DNA from: Saccharofermentans sp. | Lineage (GTDB): Bacteria > Bacillota > Clostridia > Saccharofermentanales > Saccharofermentanaceae | Direction: 5' to 3' | Length of the DNA: 40,638 nucleotides | Assembly (NCBI GenBank): GCA_024691325.1 | Contig: JAILNR010000049.1 | Location: 1-40,638, forward strand | In this document: in pieces, positions 1-7,220 of the stretch | How positions within the stretch are numbered: position 1 is the stretch's first letter | Layout of the letters: the number at the start of each line of letters is the position of its first letter | The notes under the pieces: model-generated | The model's input: only the letters and a program-made list of their open reading frames with translations | What the model was told of the DNA's origin: nothing | Databases searched by the model: none | Made by a program: the position numbers and the translations under genes

Positions 1-58
1 TACGAATGTCATCCTAATTAGGCGCCTTACGCGACGCTTAATTTAGGATGGTTTTATT
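1..58 (+). promoter_or_regulatory. Leader hairpin enclosing the ribosome binding site, copy 1
   Basis: CATCCTAA (10-17) pairs with TTAGGATG (43-50), and TTAGGCG (18-24) pairs with CGCTTAA (35-41) with one G-U pair. Together they make a stem of about 15 pairs with one bulged T at 42 and a 10-base loop. The likely Shine-Dalgarno AGGATGG (45-51) lies in the 3' arm, seven bases before the ATG at 59, so folding would hide it. A near-identical copy precedes the gene at 4027. The sequence is read directly; a role in translation control is inferred. The left end coincides with the window edge, so the element may extend further upstream. Confidence 0.6.
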
Positions 59-2968
59 ATGAAAAGAATACTTTCAACAGTATTGTTGTCATCTGTCATT
101 TTGACAGGTTTCCCCGGAGTCGTACTTGCAGAAGAAATCAATAAGCCTGATATGTATAAGGTATCTGATACGATCTCTTACGATGTGTCAGCGGCCATAT
201 CTACAACGTGGCCCGATCATGTAAATGAAGATATCGTGATCACCAATACAGGCAGTAATCCTATAAATGACTGGTACCTGACATTTAAAGTACCGTGTTC
301 GATAGATGACATATGGGAAGCATCAGTATTTGAGACAGATAATAACGGCACATATTCTATCAAGTGTGCCGATTGGAATCGGACACTGCAGCCAGGAGCA
401 ACGGTAACAGTAGGACTTACACTCTCGTCCAATGAAGAAGGAGTCAACTATATACCCGAATGGTATATCTTAAGCGAAGGAGCACCCGCATATGATCTGA
501 CTTCTGATACAGATGCCAACGGTAATCCTGATTACCTGGACTTTATAGGAAGAGGAACACCCGCCGAGGTAACACCGACACCTGAAGGAACACCCACTGA
601 TGATACGACTGTAACGGATGTACCAGAGGTAACCAATGAACCTACTGTTACAGATGAGCCAACAGTTACACCTGTTATTACCGAAGCACCAGAAGATGAG
701 ATGCCCCCGTCACCGGTTGATGATCCTCAATATTATATGAGAGATCGAGATGGTGACGGACTACTTGATTATCTTGAAGATATGTATATGACGGATCCTG
801 ATAACAAAGATACAGATGGAGACGGTTTGCTTGATGGCGATGAGATCAACATCAATACTAATCCGAGAGTCGGTGATACTGACGGAAACGGAATAAGTGA
901 CTATGAGGAAGATTTCGATGGTGACGGTATCCACAATGGCGGTGAATATGCAACCGGAACATGTATGTTTGCTTATGACAGCGACTATGATGGTGTAAAT
1001 GATCATGATGAGATCTATTTGTATGGAATTGATCCGAGAAATGAAGATTCGGATTCAGATGGAATAAAAGACGGCGATGAATTGACTTTGGGTCTAAACC
1101 CGGGAAGTAATGACTCTGACTCAGATGGAATAACGGATGACTTGGTTACTTTTGACCAGTCTCTGTCTATGAGTCCGATAGAAGATGACCATCCGCACGA
1201 GATTACTTCGGTGAAGATAAGCGGAAATATATCAGGTCTAATAACCAGCAACACCAGGATAGAAGATACATATAATTCAGATTTCTACTGTACCGATGTT
1301 TATGGTCGAGTCGGTGTACCAATAAACATCGAATCTGAAGGTTACTTTGAATCCATGACACTTACCATTGGATATGATGAGAGTTTGTTGGGCGATACAG
1401 ACGAAACAAAACTGGGCGTTTTATGGTACGACGAAGAAAGTGGATTCTTTGTTGAGCAGGAGCAGGCAGTGGTTGATACTGAGAATAATACAATCACTCT
1501 TACTCTTAATCACTTTAGCTCATATGTATTAGTTGATTTGGATAAGTGGAATAATCCTATTTTGCCGGAAGATACCAATTATATATCTGAAGCAACATCA
1601 GGCGGGGGATATATAGCTAATTCTTATTTGCCGACGGTTGAGGAAGAGGAAGGAAGCTCATGGAATTTGTGGACTTTTACTCAGCGACAGATGATCAAGT
1701 TGGCAACCATTAATGCAACTTGTACGCATGAAAGTGGATGTGTTTATACGTTTATGTTCACATGGCTTGTTATGAATCCTACAGATAACGATAACGATGG
1801 TTTGCCTGATGCCATGGAGTATACAGGTATGTTAGGTTCCAACAGAAAAATATATTACTCTTCTCCGGAATCAGAGGATGGTGATGGAGATGGTTTGAAG
1901 GATTCAGAAGAACTGGGTGTGGTCTATACAATCTCCCGCTGTTCAGACGAGAAACATGTGTATATACGTTTAGATAATGAAATTGTATATGAGTCTACGA
2001 CCGGAACTATTGAAGAGAATTCTCAGTATTATGTTTTGATGGATCGCTTCAATATGGTTGAACCAGGTCGTACTCTCAGCTTCTGTGTTCCTTATTCTGA
2101 TGCCAGGAAGATAGATTCTGACGAAGATGGTTATAATGATGCAGAGGATGCAAGACCTTTGGTTGAAAATGAGGATCTTATATACATATTCACTGCTCCA
2201 GGAAGTTGTCTTGAGCATTCAAAACATATCAAAGAACGTTATGAACAACATAACCTTAAGGCCTGTCTGTATCAATTTACCAGTTTTGATTCATTTAAGG
2301 ATGCATGGGATGGCATCGGTTTGTCATTCTTTCTTAAAGATACAAAGCCTTATGGTGATAAGTATTACTATAATGCAAAGAATGTAGTGGTATTTACTCA
2401 TGGAACTTCAACATGTATTAATATGGGTAATGACGATGAAATTCTGAGTATAAATGATGTTCAATATAAAGGTCCAATTAATTGTCATTACATTAAAAAA
2501 CTAACAAATAGGCGAATAGAGTCATTGAATCTATATAGCTGTTTAACAGGAAGAAATTATGATGATTGTAATAGTGTTGCTGAATGTTTTTTGCATACCT
2601 TCAGAGGTATAAAACAAGTAATTGCTCCTGATACAGTTTTACATGTAGGCAACGAAAGATTCTTCTTTATGAGATACGGAATGATAATAACTGTTTCTGA
2701 TGAAGAATATACACAGTTTGAGAAGAATGATAATTCCAAAGGTGAACTCATCTGCTTAAAATGTGATAATTATAAGGAGTATGATAATCCAGAAGGATTC
2801 TTGGTTTTTACAAAGGGCGATTATAATTCCATAATCAAGAGAAACGTATATGAAGATGATGTTTATACGGGGGTTATGTATGTATTGCCCGATTCTAAGG
2901 GTGAAGGTTATCTAGTCTTTGCCTATAAGCCATGGAACGATTTTTATCACGATCCTATAATAGATTGA
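59..2968 (+). CDS. Large secreted surface protein with thrombospondin type 3 repeats and a possible caspase-fold C-terminal domain
   Basis: This 969-residue protein begins with a clear signal peptide, probably cut after VLA near residue 24. Residues of about 30-135 look like a secreted carbohydrate-binding (CBM2-like) beta-sandwich. A Pro/Thr/Glu-rich linker covers about 168-222. Residues of about 228-365 carry several DxDxDG-type calcium-binding repeats of the thrombospondin type 3 kind, with more near 580-620 and 685-700. Between them is a beta-rich domain (about 380-495) ending in HFSSYVLVD, as in other clostridial surface proteins. The last 260 residues contain VVFTHG with His781 and LNLYSC with Cys828; this spacing and strand context fit a caspase/CHAT-type His-Cys dyad. 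No sortase motif or terminal membrane helix is visible. A calcium-stiffened surface adhesin or peptidase is inferred; the substrate is unknown. The start at 59 follows AGGATGG inside the leader hairpin. Confidence 0.75.
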   Translation: MKRILSTVLLSSVILTGFPGVVLAEEINKPDMYKVSDTISYDVSAAISTTWPDHVNEDIVITNTGSNPINDWYLTFKVPCSIDDIWEASVFETDNNGTYSIKCADWNRTLQPGATVTVGLTLSSNEEGVNYIPEWYILSEGAPAYDLTSDTDANGNPDYLDFIGRGTPAEVTPTPEGTPTDDTTVTDVPEVTNEPTVTDEPTVTPVITEAPEDEMPPSPVDDPQYYMRDRDGDGLLDYLEDMYMTDPDNKDTDGDGLLDGDEININTNPRVGDTDGNGISDYEEDFDGDGIHNGGEYATGTCMFAYDSDYDGVNDHDEIYLYGIDPRNEDSDSDGIKDGDELTLGLNPGSNDSDSDGITDDLVTFDQSLSMSPIEDDHPHEITSVKISGNISGLITSNTRIEDTYNSDFYCTDVYGRVGVPINIESEGYFESMTLTIGYDESLLGDTDETKLGVLWYDEESGFFVEQEQAVVDTENNTITLTLNHFSSYVLVDLDKWNNPILPEDTNYISEATSGGGYIANSYLPTVEEEEGSSWNLWTFTQRQMIKLATINATCTHESGCVYTFMFTWLVMNPTDNDNDGLPDAMEYTGMLGSNRKIYYSSPESEDGDGDGLKDSEELGVVYTISRCSDEKHVYIRLDNEIVYESTTGTIEENSQYYVLMDRFNMVEPGRTLSFCVPYSDARKIDSDEDGYNDAEDARPLVENEDLIYIFTAPGSCLEHSKHIKERYEQHNLKACLYQFTSFDSFKDAWDGIGLSFFLKDTKPYGDKYYYNAKNVVVFTHGTSTCINMGNDDEILSINDVQYKGPINCHYIKKLTNRRIESLNLYSCLTGRNYDDCNSVAECFLHTFRGIKQVIAPDTVLHVGNERFFFMRYGMIITVSDEEYTQFEKNDNSKGELICLKCDNYKEYDNPEGFLVFTKGDYNSIIKRNVYEDDVYTGVMYVLPDSKGEGYLVFAYKPWNDFYHDPIID

Positions 2969-2976
2969 GGCCTATT

Positions 2977-3756
2977 ATGAAGAATAATATCCAATTGATA
3001 GTTACTTTCGTATTGTTGTTTTCGCTCTGTTCATGTACGAACAATCAAAGTATCGTTGAATCAACGACCGCTGAAGAAACTGTTAACAATTCGGCTGTTG
3101 AAACTGTCGAGTGTTCAACTACAACGAGTGAAGAGGAACCCACTCAGTTACCAGATTATTCAGTTGGGATGCTCGATATATCCTTAGACTTCGACGAGTT
3201 GTTAACCCGTTATATGGAGATGTGGGACATAGATTCGGAAGAGATGGAAAGCCATCTCGCGGATTATACTTCTTACCATGGAGATGGTTTTATCTATATT
3301 CCAGATTACCCCCCATACTTAGAAGATTGGCAACGCATGAGCTGGACTTACGATTTCAATGGTGAACCTATTCAGATGTTTGATGAACCGGAGGAGTATG
3401 AATACCATATTGTTCGATGCTTATCTATTGATGATATTTCAATCGATGAGTATGAGAATAAGTATTGGGCAGAAGTGTCTTATAGAAATCATTTTGAGTA
3501 TAGAATGAATAACAATGAAATACACAATACGAGTTCTGTAGAAGATGGCTATTTCTTTGTTTTTGATAGATCGTGTCAGAATTCGTTAGGTTTTCGTGCA
3601 TATTATTATGTTGATAATTACGTTATTTCTTACTATCTGAATTATTATATGCCGGATGGCGACCTATATGTGGAAGAATACAACCGATATCTGGATCGCT
3701 GCGAAGAATTGGGCCTTCCCACATGTGATGATATGACGGAAATCGTTTTGGGTTGA
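2977..3756 (+). CDS. Putative lipoprotein of unknown function
   Basis: This protein of 259 residues starts MKNNIQLIV and has a short hydrophobic segment ending in LCSC, a lipobox, so it is probably lipid-anchored on the outer face of the membrane. A Ser/Thr/Glu-rich spacer follows, then an acidic, Tyr- and Asp-rich globular part with no motif I recognise. The reading frame stays open upstream to 2932, but that would place 15 non-hydrophobic residues before the signal sequence and overlap the previous gene, so the ATG at 2977 is chosen. It starts eight bases after the surface-protein gene and is probably cotranscribed with it. A role alongside that protein is only suggested by position. Confidence 0.65.
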   Translation: MKNNIQLIVTFVLLFSLCSCTNNQSIVESTTAEETVNNSAVETVECSTTTSEEEPTQLPDYSVGMLDISLDFDELLTRYMEMWDIDSEEMESHLADYTSYHGDGFIYIPDYPPYLEDWQRMSWTYDFNGEPIQMFDEPEEYEYHIVRCLSIDDISIDEYENKYWAEVSYRNHFEYRMNNNEIHNTSSVEDGYFFVFDRSCQNSLGFRAYYYVDNYVISYYLNYYMPDGDLYVEEYNRYLDRCEELGLPTCDDMTEIVLG

Positions 3757-3854
3757 TTCCATGATTAAGTTGTGGAGTGTGCAGAGATTATAATCGAGTG
3801 ATTGAATGATAGCTGCAGCTTCCACGCTACGTACAACCGGTATCGACAAACGTG

Positions 3855-3899
3855 CCGATTTTGTACCAAAATCGGGCAATTTAGGTACGAATTTGGTAC
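3855..3899. repeat. Overlapping inverted repeats with GTACC cores
   Basis: CCGATTTT (3855-3862) and AAAATCGG (3868-3875) form a perfect 8-bp inverted repeat around GTACC. The same GTACC begins a second pair, GTACCAAA (3863-3870) with TTTGGTAC (3892-3899). The two hairpins use overlapping bases and cannot both form. No run of T follows, so this is not a standard terminator. It lies in the 270-base gap between the lipoprotein and the next gene; nothing else recognisable is in that gap before the leader copy at 3970. The zone at 13948-14063 has similar GTACC/GGTAC words. Confidence 0.5.
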
Positions 3900-3969
3900 A
3901 CCGTGAATCTCTCCATAGTTCACAAACTGTTTACCCCCCATACCGCAGTTTTCCCTCAAATTCAAAAAG

Positions 3970-4026
3970 TACGAATGTCATCCTAATTAGGCGCCTTATG
4001 CGACGCTTGATTAGGATGGTTCTATT
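3970..4026 (+). promoter_or_regulatory. Leader hairpin enclosing the ribosome binding site, copy 2
   Basis: This is nearly identical to bases 1-58, with four substitutions and one single-base deletion. CATCCTAA (3979-3986) pairs with TTAGGATG (4011-4018), and TTAGGCG (3987-3993) with CGCTTGA (4004-4010). The result is an unbroken 15-pair stem with two G-U pairs and the loop CCTTATGCGA. The Shine-Dalgarno AGGATGG is in the 3' arm. Similarity continues through ATGAAAAGAATA of the coding region. The differences from copy 1 leave the stem intact, which suggests that the fold is kept by selection. No clear promoter could be picked upstream. Confidence 0.6.
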
Positions 4027-4662
4027 ATGAAAAGAATATATTCAACTAAGATCAATGAACGACCAATGGTAGTTAATATACTGGAATCCCTGCTATTGTT
4101 TTCCATAGTTTTTACGATTGGATTCTTTTATTATTACAAATCAAAGCTTATATCTATGTATCCTTCTGAAACACCTTCAGTAGACTGTTCGGATAATCTA
4201 AATGACCTTGTCCAGTGCTATAACGATAATGGAAAAGGACAAATGCGCATTATAAATGCAAGTATGCGGGAAAATGGCGATATATCTGCACATTTTGAGG
4301 TTGAAGGAATAGATAGTATCCCAGAAGCAAACGAAGCTTTTATATTTATAGAAAAGTATATGCAAGAGAATGAGGAAGCATTACTTAGTCATCCTTTTTA
4401 CTTAGATATTGATATGATTAATCTAGGCCCTTTCAATGATGATGTGAAATTTGCACCGATATCTCTTCATTATGAAATAGCTGGATTGGATGCTACATAT
4501 GTATCAGCTGTGGATTTAAGTGAAGCGTGTATCACTAATAGCATTGATACTGAAAGTATTCCATTGAATATAGATAAGGTTTATGTTTATACCCTAGAAA
4601 TATCCGATGCTGAAATGGAGTATTTGCAACAAAACTACCCCGATGCCGAGATTGTATTTTAA
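4027..4662 (+). CDS. Single-pass membrane protein of unknown function
   Basis: This 211-residue protein has one hydrophobic segment at about residues 18-36 with a short Lys/Arg-containing N-terminus, which predicts a membrane anchor with an outside C-terminal domain of about 170 residues. That domain is acidic and has no motif I recognise. The anchor is uncleaved in appearance and lacks a lipobox. The first codons match those of the surface protein at 59, because the duplicated leader extends into the coding sequence. The two genes therefore probably respond to the same signal, though the rest of the proteins is not visibly related. It is convergent with the exonuclease gene, with only 36 bases between and no visible terminator. 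Confidence 0.6.
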   Translation: MKRIYSTKINERPMVVNILESLLLFSIVFTIGFFYYYKSKLISMYPSETPSVDCSDNLNDLVQCYNDNGKGQMRIINASMRENGDISAHFEVEGIDSIPEANEAFIFIEKYMQENEEALLSHPFYLDIDMINLGPFNDDVKFAPISLHYEIAGLDATYVSAVDLSEACITNSIDTESIPLNIDKVYVYTLEISDAEMEYLQQNYPDAEIVF

Positions 4663-4698
4663 TAGTAGGTTTGAGATAACTATGAAGAATTAATAGCC

Positions 4699-5466
4699 TT
4701 ACTTCAAATCAATAAAGATCGGACAGTGGTCGGATCCCATGATGTCACTCATCATGTTGGATTCGGCCACTTTTTTGCTTAAGCCTTCGGTTACAAAGAA
4801 GTAGTCGATTCTCCATCCTACATTTCTCTCGCGGGCAAATGTCTTATAGGACCACCAGCTGTACGCTTCAGCCTTGTCGGGATAGAGCATACGGAAAGAA
4901 TCGATAAGTCCCGCCTCCGCGAAGTGATCCATATAGACACGCTCTTCGGGAAGGAATCCCGATATTTTGGAATTAGCTTTGGGGTTAGAAAGGTCGATCT
5001 CCTTATGTGCGGTGTTGACGTCGCCGCAGCAGATGACTTCGCGCCCCTGCGATTGCAGCTGCTTCACCTGGTCAAGGAAACAGTCGTAGAAGCGGAGCTT
5101 GAACTTAACAAAGTCATCGCCTCTTCCGCCGTTCGGGAAGTAGATATTAAAAAGAACGAAGTCGCCGAAGTCTGCCTTGATGACGCGGCCCTCGTGGTCG
5201 AATTCCTCAACGCCGAACCCCAGCGTAATCTCGGGCTTCAAAGTATCTTTATAAAAAAGACCTGTGCCGGAGTAGCCTTTCTTTTCTGCGGGATAGAAAA
5301 CGCTCTTGTAGCCGGGGATGTTCTTTATCTCATCCGGAACCTGCTCGGGCAGTGCCTTTATCTCCTGGATTCCGAGGATATCAGCATCCATCTGATTAAA
5401 TGAATCAAGAAAACCTTTACCTGCGACTGCGCGAATTCCGTTTACATTCCAGCTTACAAGTCTCAT
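4699..5466 (-). CDS. xth: Exodeoxyribonuclease III (AP endonuclease, EEP superfamily)
   Basis: The 255 residues match a complete ExoIII/APE1-type enzyme, which cuts DNA on the 5' side of abasic sites and removes nucleotides from 3' ends in base excision repair. Visible landmarks are SWNVNG at the N-terminus, the metal-binding Glu in LGIQEIK, the DVNTAH motif, WRIDYFF and the C-terminal GSDHCPI catalytic motif. The length is usual for the family. The ATG at 5466 is preceded on its strand by GGGG at a fitting distance. It is transcribed away from the asparaginase-like gene. Confidence 0.95.
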   Translation of the reverse strand: MRLVSWNVNGIRAVAGKGFLDSFNQMDADILGIQEIKALPEQVPDEIKNIPGYKSVFYPAEKKGYSGTGLFYKDTLKPEITLGFGVEEFDHEGRVIKADFGDFVLFNIYFPNGGRGDDFVKFKLRFYDCFLDQVKQLQSQGREVICCGDVNTAHKEIDLSNPKANSKISGFLPEERVYMDHFAEAGLIDSFRMLYPDKAEAYSWWSYKTFARERNVGWRIDYFFVTEGLSKKVAESNMMSDIMGSDHCPIFIDLK

Positions 5467-5484
5467 ATATGAACCCCGTTCTTT

Positions 5485-5513
5485 GATATAATCTTCTATA
5501 TTCTACTTGTAAA
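5485..5513 (-). promoter_or_regulatory. Candidate promoter for the exonuclease III gene
   Basis: On the minus strand TTTACA (5513-5508) and TATATC (5490-5485) are 17 bases apart, a plausible sigma-A promoter. The predicted start of transcription would give a leader of only about ten bases before the ATG at 5466. The match is imperfect and untested. Confidence 0.4.
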
Positions 5514-5527
5514 ACGGAGAAAGACAA

Positions 5528-6418
5528 ATGAGCAGGATCTTGGTTGTAACACTCGGAGGCACGATCTGTTCCGCTACAGAAGGCGGCGACACTATTAAAC
5601 TTCACGCGGCGCCTGACGCTGACTTCTGGAAGAATCTAAAGGGCAAAAACGAGCTTTCGTTTCTGACTCCGATCCTGTACTCGTCCGAGAATGCGGATGA
5701 GGAATATTTTCGCAAGGCGTTTGAAGCCATTATCAAGGAGTGCGGGAGCAACAAGCCTGATGCCATTCTCATTCTTCACGGCACGGACTCCACCGCGCAT
5801 TTCGCTCAGCTTGCCGTAAGGGTGCTTTCTTTCCTTGATCTTCCTGTCATCATCACGGGCTCCAAGCTCCCTATGGATGATCCGCACAGCGATGCCGTAC
5901 GAAATGTGAAGTATGCGCTCGGACTTTTGGGTGCGGCGAGTGAAGGCAAGATTGGAGCGGTCACTTTCGGTGTTGTGTTCTCCGACGACCTTATGGGCGA
6001 CACCGTTTTTACTCCTGCAGCGCGCGTTACGGATGCGAACTTTGCAGGTGATTACGGGAAGTTCGGCGGCAAGCCTGATGTCACCATCCTGAAGGAGGAA
6101 GAGGCTAAGGCATATCTTGCGTCTCCCATAAAGAAGATCCTTACCATACCCGATGTACCGGGGTATCCCTACGAAGCAATTGATACCGCTGCCATAGATG
6201 CGATACTGATCGAGGCTTACCACAGCGGCACCCAGTCGGTACGCGGCCTGCCGGAGCTCGTCGCCAGGGCAAAGGAAAACGGCGTTAAGGTTTACCTCGC
6301 TCCCGTTCACTCCGGGAAGGTTAAGTACGAGAGCACGAAGACCTTGCTCGAAAAGGGTGTCGCGCCGGTTTACGACATGCCGGTAGAAGGCGCGTGGGCT
6401 GAGGTTGTTATAACTTAA
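5528..6418 (+). CDS. L-asparaginase family amidohydrolase
   Basis: The 296 residues carry the two signatures of the asparaginase/glutaminase fold: TLGGTI near the N-terminus, with Thr12 as the likely nucleophile, and HGTDST at 84-89, holding the Thr-Asp pair of the second catalytic group. ITGSKLPMDDPHSDA and the C-terminal AYHSGT motif also fit. It should hydrolyse asparagine, or a related amide, to the acid and ammonia. It is shorter than the roughly 330 residues usual for the family and has no signal peptide, so it is predicted to be cytoplasmic. The ATG at 5528 follows CGGAGAAAG. Substrate preference cannot be read from the sequence. Confidence 0.85.
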   Translation: MSRILVVTLGGTICSATEGGDTIKLHAAPDADFWKNLKGKNELSFLTPILYSSENADEEYFRKAFEAIIKECGSNKPDAILILHGTDSTAHFAQLAVRVLSFLDLPVIITGSKLPMDDPHSDAVRNVKYALGLLGAASEGKIGAVTFGVVFSDDLMGDTVFTPAARVTDANFAGDYGKFGGKPDVTILKEEEAKAYLASPIKKILTIPDVPGYPYEAIDTAAIDAILIEAYHSGTQSVRGLPELVARAKENGVKVYLAPVHSGKVKYESTKTLLEKGVAPVYDMPVEGAWAEVVIT

Positions 6419-6451
6419 ACGATAAAACAATTCTGTTGGAAAATAAAAGAA

Positions 6452-6466
6452 TATCGTAAAACGATA
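6452..6466. promoter_or_regulatory. Candidate operator palindrome upstream of the DUF2975/Xre operon
   Basis: TATCGT and ACGATA flank AAA in a perfect 6-bp inverted repeat, about ten bases before the predicted -35. ACGATAAAA occurs here and again at 6419-6427. The position fits a site for the small Xre-type regulator encoded at 7008, by analogy with autoregulated pairs; this is inferred. Confidence 0.35.
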
Positions 6467-6474
6467 AAAAGGTA

Positions 6475-6503
6475 TTGCGAAACAGATAAGTGTGTAGTAT
6501 TAT
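6475..6503 (+). promoter_or_regulatory. Promoter of the DUF2975/Xre/DUF4173 operon
   Basis: TTGCGA (6475-6480) and TATTAT (6498-6503) are 17 bases apart, a good sigma-A type promoter. Transcription would begin near 6509, about 30 bases before the ATG at 6540. Confidence 0.55.
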
Positions 6504-6540
6504 CAAGTCATCACAAAAAACGAAAAGGAGTGACTTGATA
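6501..6540. promoter_or_regulatory. Ten-base inverted repeat around the ribosome binding site
   Basis: TATCAAGTCA (6501-6510) and TGACTTGATA (6531-6540) are perfect inverted copies 20 bases apart. The second copy ends on the A of the start codon, and the Shine-Dalgarno AAAAGGAG (6523-6530) sits between them. The first copy overlaps the predicted -10 and transcription start, so on transcripts from that promoter the hairpin would be incomplete. A DNA operator is therefore at least as likely as an RNA switch. Confidence 0.5.
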
Positions 6541-6992
6541 TGGAACAAGCAAACAAAATACTCAGATATACCAAGATAACTACCGCAATCTTCATTGGAC
6601 TGGTCGTAGTTGCAGATATATTTGGTGTCGTAATCTCAAGATACATAGCTAATTTCTGGGCAGAGAAATATGATAATTTGTCAGTTGTGATACTGACTAC
6701 TATCTTCTACGTTGGTACGGTACTCGCTTATGTAGTCCTGTTCACACTTTACAAACTGCTCACCAATATGAGTAAGGACATAGTGTTTGATAAGGACAAT
6801 ACAAACCTTATGAAACGCATATCACTTGCGTGCCTTCTCATGGGAGTTGATTGTATGGTGGGTACGATCGCCTGGAGCGGAACTATCTACCTTGCAGTAA
6901 TCTGTTTCTTCATGACATTGATAATTCTTTGTGTCAGAGCGGTCTTTGATAAGGCTATCGCCATGAAGGATGAACTTGATCTTACTATATGA
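6540..6992 (+). CDS. DUF2975 family membrane protein
   Basis: The 150 residues contain four hydrophobic segments, at about 14-36, 47-72, 90-108 and 112-135, joined by short loops. Size and layout match the DUF2975 membrane proteins of Bacillota. In that family the gene is very often followed by a small Cro/C1-type regulator (as in the Bacillus YoaS/YozG pair), exactly as seen here with a 15-base gap. The biochemical function is not known. The start follows AAAAGGAG and is immediately preceded by an inverted repeat. Confidence 0.75.
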   Translation: MEQANKILRYTKITTAIFIGLVVVADIFGVVISRYIANFWAEKYDNLSVVILTTIFYVGTVLAYVVLFTLYKLLTNMSKDIVFDKDNTNLMKRISLACLLMGVDCMVGTIAWSGTIYLAVICFFMTLIILCVRAVFDKAIAMKDELDLTI

Positions 6993-7007
6993 AAGGAGGA
7001 CAAAGAT

Positions 7008-7211
7008 ATGATCGTTATTAATCTTGATGTTATGATGGCTAAGCGCAAGATGTCCTCCGGGGAACTTGCGAAGAGGATTGGTATCACACCCGCTAATCTG
7101 TCGATCCTTAAGAACCAGAAGGCGAAGGCGATAAGATTTGAGACTCTTAATTCGATATGCAATATTCTCGAGTGTCAGCCGGGAGATATATTGGAGTATA
7201 GAGAGGACTAA
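7008..7211 (+). CDS. Small Xre/Cro-C1 family transcription regulator (YozG-like)
   Basis: The 67 residues are essentially one helix-turn-helix domain. MSSGELAKRIGITPANLSILKNQKAKAI gives helices 2 and 3, and the tail CNILECQPGDILEYRED is typical of this family of very short regulators. It should bind DNA as a dimer. A strong AAAGGAGG precedes the ATG. The pairing with DUF2975 suggests control of its own operon, with the palindromes at 6452 and 6501 as possible sites; that is inferred. Confidence 0.85.
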   Translation: MIVINLDVMMAKRKMSSGELAKRIGITPANLSILKNQKAKAIRFETLNSICNILECQPGDILEYRED

Positions 7212-7220
7212 GTAACTCAC

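Noticed and set aside
3806..4030. A possible 74-residue protein between the lipoprotein and the next gene
   Set aside because: The frame covers the GTACC inverted repeats and the leader hairpin, is rich in Arg and Ser without pattern, and overlaps the real start at 4027.
1..4045. The duplicated leaders as ends of a transposon
   Set aside because: They are in direct orientation, no transposase lies between them, no target duplication is seen, and both end precisely at a start codon.
5636..6430. A 264-codon minus-strand frame over the asparaginase-like gene
   Set aside because: It is antisense to a gene with clear catalytic motifs and has no family features.
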